A DNA stretch of 7,707 nucleotides from an uncultured Burkholderiaceae bacterium (GTDB taxonomy: Bacteria > Pseudomonadota > Gammaproteobacteria > Burkholderiales > Burkholderiaceae_C): contig CALIDR010000271.1 of NCBI GenBank assembly GCA_938022295.1, positions 1 to 7,707 on the forward strand, written 5' to 3'. The notes beneath the pieces are model-generated. The model was not told where the DNA came from. It made no database searches and was given only the letters and a program-made list of their open reading frames with translations. The translations under genes were made by a program, and so were the position numbers. This document shows, piece by piece, positions 6,185-7,707 of this stretch. Position 1 is the stretch's first letter; each line of letters opens with the position of its first letter.

Positions 6185-7327
6185 GTGGCCAGCGACCCGG
6201 CGCCACGGCTCGCCCTGGTGGCCGGCGAGGCCTCGGGCGACCTGCTCGCCGCGGCGCTGCTCGGCGGCCTGCGCGCGCGCTGGCCGGCGCTCGTGGCCGG
6301 CGGCATCGGCGGCCCGCGGATGGCCGAACAGGGCTTCGACGCCTGGTGGCCGTACGACCGCCTGGCCGTGCACGGCTACGCCGAGGCGCTGCGCCACTAC
6401 CGCGAGATCGCCGCGATCCGCCGTGCGCTGGCCCGCCGGCTGCTGGCCGAGCGCCCGGCGTGCTTCGTCGGCGTCGACGCGCCGGACTTCAACCTCGGCC
6501 TCGAGGCGCAGCTGAAGGCCGCGGGCGTACCCACCGTGCACTTCGTCTGTCCGTCGATCTGGGCCTGGCGCGGCGGCCGTGCGGCCAAGATCGCGGCCAG
6601 CGCCGACCACGTGCTGTGCCTGTTCCCGTTCGAGCCGCCGCTGCTGCACCGCCACGGCGTGGCGGCGACCTTCGTCGGCCATCCGCTGGCCGACGCGATC
6701 CCGCTCGACCCGCCGACTGCGGCCGCGCGCGCCGCGCTCGACCTGCGCGACGACGACGAGGTCGTCGCGCTGCTGCCCGGCAGCCGCACGGCCGAGATCG
6801 CGCACCTCGCGCCGCGCTTCCTCGACGCGGCCGCGCTGCTGGCGCGCGAGCGGCCGCACCTGCGCTTCGTGCTGCCGTGCGCGCCGGGCATGCGCGCGCA
6901 CCTCGAGCCGCTGCTCGCCGGCCGCGACCTCGTGCTCACCGTCGTCGACGGGCGCTCGCACGAGGCCCTGGCGGCGTGCGACGTCACGCTGATCGCCAGC
7001 GGCACGGCCACGCTCGAGGCGGCGCTGTTCAAGCGGCCGATGGTGATCGCCTACCACATGAACGAGCTGAGCTGGCAGATCATGCGCCGCATGAGCTACC
7101 TGCCGTGGGTCGGGCTGCCGAACATCCTGTGCGGCGAGGCCGTCGTGCCCGAGCTGCTGCAGCGCGACGCGACGCCCCGCGCGCTGGCGCGCGAAGTGGC
7201 GCGCTTCCTCGACGAGCCGGCGCGGCTGCTCGCGCTGCACGCGCGCTTCACCGACCTGCACCACCAGCTGCGGCGCGACACCGCCCGCGCGGCCACCGAT
7301 GTCATCGCGCAGGTCCTCGGCCGCTGA
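6185..7327 (+). CDS. lpxB: LpxB, lipid A disaccharide synthase
   Basis: Glycosyltransferase family 19 enzyme that joins UDP-2,3-diacylglucosamine and lipid X into the lipid A disaccharide, at the inner face of the cytoplasmic membrane. The protein has 380 residues (E. coli 382). Family motifs in order: GEASGD at residues 14-19, FVGVDAPDFN, PSIWAWR at 123-129, FPFEPPLLHRHGVAATFVGHPLAD, LPGSR around 197-201 and SGTATLEAAL from 272. The C-terminal stretch LPNILCGEAVVPELLQ is also typical. No transmembrane segment is expected; members of this family are peripheral membrane proteins. The start is GTG 6185, two bases after the lpxA stop, and places GEASGD at the usual distance from the N-terminus; there is no clear Shine-Dalgarno sequence, so coupling to lpxA translation is likely. 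The last 29 bases overlap the proposed start of rnhB in another frame. Confidence 0.97.
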   Translation: MASDPAPRLALVAGEASGDLLAAALLGGLRARWPALVAGGIGGPRMAEQGFDAWWPYDRLAVHGYAEALRHYREIAAIRRALARRLLAERPACFVGVDAPDFNLGLEAQLKAAGVPTVHFVCPSIWAWRGGRAAKIAASADHVLCLFPFEPPLLHRHGVAATFVGHPLADAIPLDPPTAAARAALDLRDDDEVVALLPGSRTAEIAHLAPRFLDAAALLARERPHLRFVLPCAPGMRAHLEPLLAGRDLVLTVVDGRSHEALAACDVTLIASGTATLEAALFKRPMVIAYHMNELSWQIMRRMSYLPWVGLPNILCGEAVVPELLQRDATPRALAREVARFLDEPARLLALHARFTDLHHQLRRDTARAATDVIAQVLGR

Positions 7328-7707
7328 GGCGGCGCTGCCCCGCCGCTGGCGCGCGCTGCTGGCGCGCCAGCGCTGCCTGGGCCTCGTGGCCGGCGTCGAC
7401 GAGGCCGGCCGCGGGCCGCTCGCCGGGCCGGTGGTGGCCGCCGCGGTCATCCTCGACGAACTGCAGCCGATCGCGGGGCTCGCCGACTCGAAGCGGCTCG
7501 GGCCGGTCACGCGCGCGCGCCTGTTCGACGAGATCCGCGCCAAGGCGCTCGCGTGCTGCATCGCCGAGGCGAGCGTCGACGAGATCGACCGCCTGAACGT
7601 CCTGCAGGCGACGATGCTGGCGATGCAGCGCGCGGTGCAGGGGCTGCGCCTGCCGCCGCGGCACGTGCTCGTCGACGGCAACCGGCTGCCGGCGCTGCCG
7701 ATGCCGG
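7299..7707 (+). CDS. rnhB: RnhB, ribonuclease HII (N-terminal part, cut by window end)
   Basis: Cuts RNA in RNA:DNA hybrids and starts removal of single ribonucleotides misincorporated in DNA. The frame is open to the last base, giving 136 complete codons. The signature GVDEAGRGPLAGPVVAAAVI places the first catalytic acids at D34 and E35 with the GRG motif just after. ADSKRL follows, and LVDGN carries the third expected acidic residue at D126. The remaining C-terminal third, with the fourth acid, is outside the window. I chose ATG 7299 because it is the only ATG in frame upstream of the signature; it overlaps the lpxB end by 29 bases. This gives 31 residues before GVDE, an Arg/Ala-rich leader longer than the E. 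coli one (about 13). GTG 7386 would start only three residues before GVDE, which is too short. The exact start is therefore less certain than the product. Confidence 0.93.
   Translation, partial: MSSRRSSAAEAALPRRWRALLARQRCLGLVAGVDEAGRGPLAGPVVAAAVILDELQPIAGLADSKRLGPVTRARLFDEIRAKALACCIAEASVDEIDRLNVLQATMLAMQRAVQGLRLPPRHVLVDGNRLPALPMP
7344..7372 (+). repeat. 11-bp perfect inverted repeat in the 5' coding region of rnhB
   Basis: CGCTGGCGCGC at 7344-7354 is the exact reverse complement of GCGCGCCAGCG at 7362-7372, separated by a 7-base loop (GCTGCTG). It begins 16 bases after the lpxB stop. The right arm also belongs to a competing 14-base palindrome, GCTGGCGCGCCAGC at 7358-7371, so two mutually exclusive hairpins can form. 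No T-run follows, so it does not look like a standard intrinsic terminator. It could slow or limit expression of rnhB relative to lpxB, or be a chance product of Ala/Leu/Arg codons at high GC. The repeat itself is certain; any function is a guess. Confidence 0.55.

Noticed and set aside
5738..7681. 647-codon open frame on the minus strand across lpxA, lpxB and rnhB
   Set aside because: Same reasons: Arg/Ala-rich composition, no motifs, fully antisense to recognisable genes, with no start signal.
1..7707. Search for mobile elements, CRISPR arrays, tRNA or rRNA genes, attachment sites, or a novel defence or biosynthetic system
   Set aside because: The window is filled by eight conserved, collinear housekeeping genes of even composition, with no spare space and no foreign-looking segment.

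Overview
The window is a dense, single-strand (+) run of eight genes in the order rseP (3' part), bamA, skp, lpxD, fabZ, lpxA, lpxB and rnhB (5' part). This is the widely conserved outer-membrane-biogenesis cluster of Gram-negative Proteobacteria. The very high GC content (roughly 70% by eye), the strong preference for G/C-ending codons, and the style of BamA, LpxA and LpxD suggest a betaproteobacterium, most likely a high-GC member of Burkholderiales. That placement is inference from protein character; no search was run.

Layout: 1-1065 is the C-terminal three-quarters of the site-2 protease RseP. 1087-3384 is the outer-membrane insertase BamA. 3384-3893 is the periplasmic chaperone Skp. 3890-4918 is LpxD, 4940-5377 FabZ, 5394-6182 LpxA and 6185-7327 LpxB. 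RNase HII (rnhB) starts inside the end of lpxB at 7299 and runs off the window. The longest non-coding gap is 21 bases. Junctions are overlapping (TGATG at bamA/skp, GTGA at skp/lpxD, 29 bases at lpxB/rnhB) or nearly so, and few starts have a clear Shine-Dalgarno sequence, so co-transcription and translational coupling are likely.

How the genes work together: RseP belongs to the sigma-E envelope-stress pathway. Skp carries unfolded outer-membrane proteins across the periplasm and BamA folds them into the membrane. LpxA, LpxD and LpxB carry out three steps of lipid A synthesis. FabZ acts in fatty-acid elongation and competes with LpxA and LpxD for the same hydroxyacyl-ACP pool. RnhB is a DNA/RNA housekeeping enzyme that is a frequent neighbour.

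I found no new system. The points worth a second look are small: the predicted acyl-chain-length residues of LpxA and LpxD differ from E. coli, two AT-rich rare-codon patches may be internal promoters, and an 11-bp inverted repeat sits in the 5' end of rnhB. Very long open frames on the minus strand and in alternative plus frames are high-GC shadows and are not annotated.
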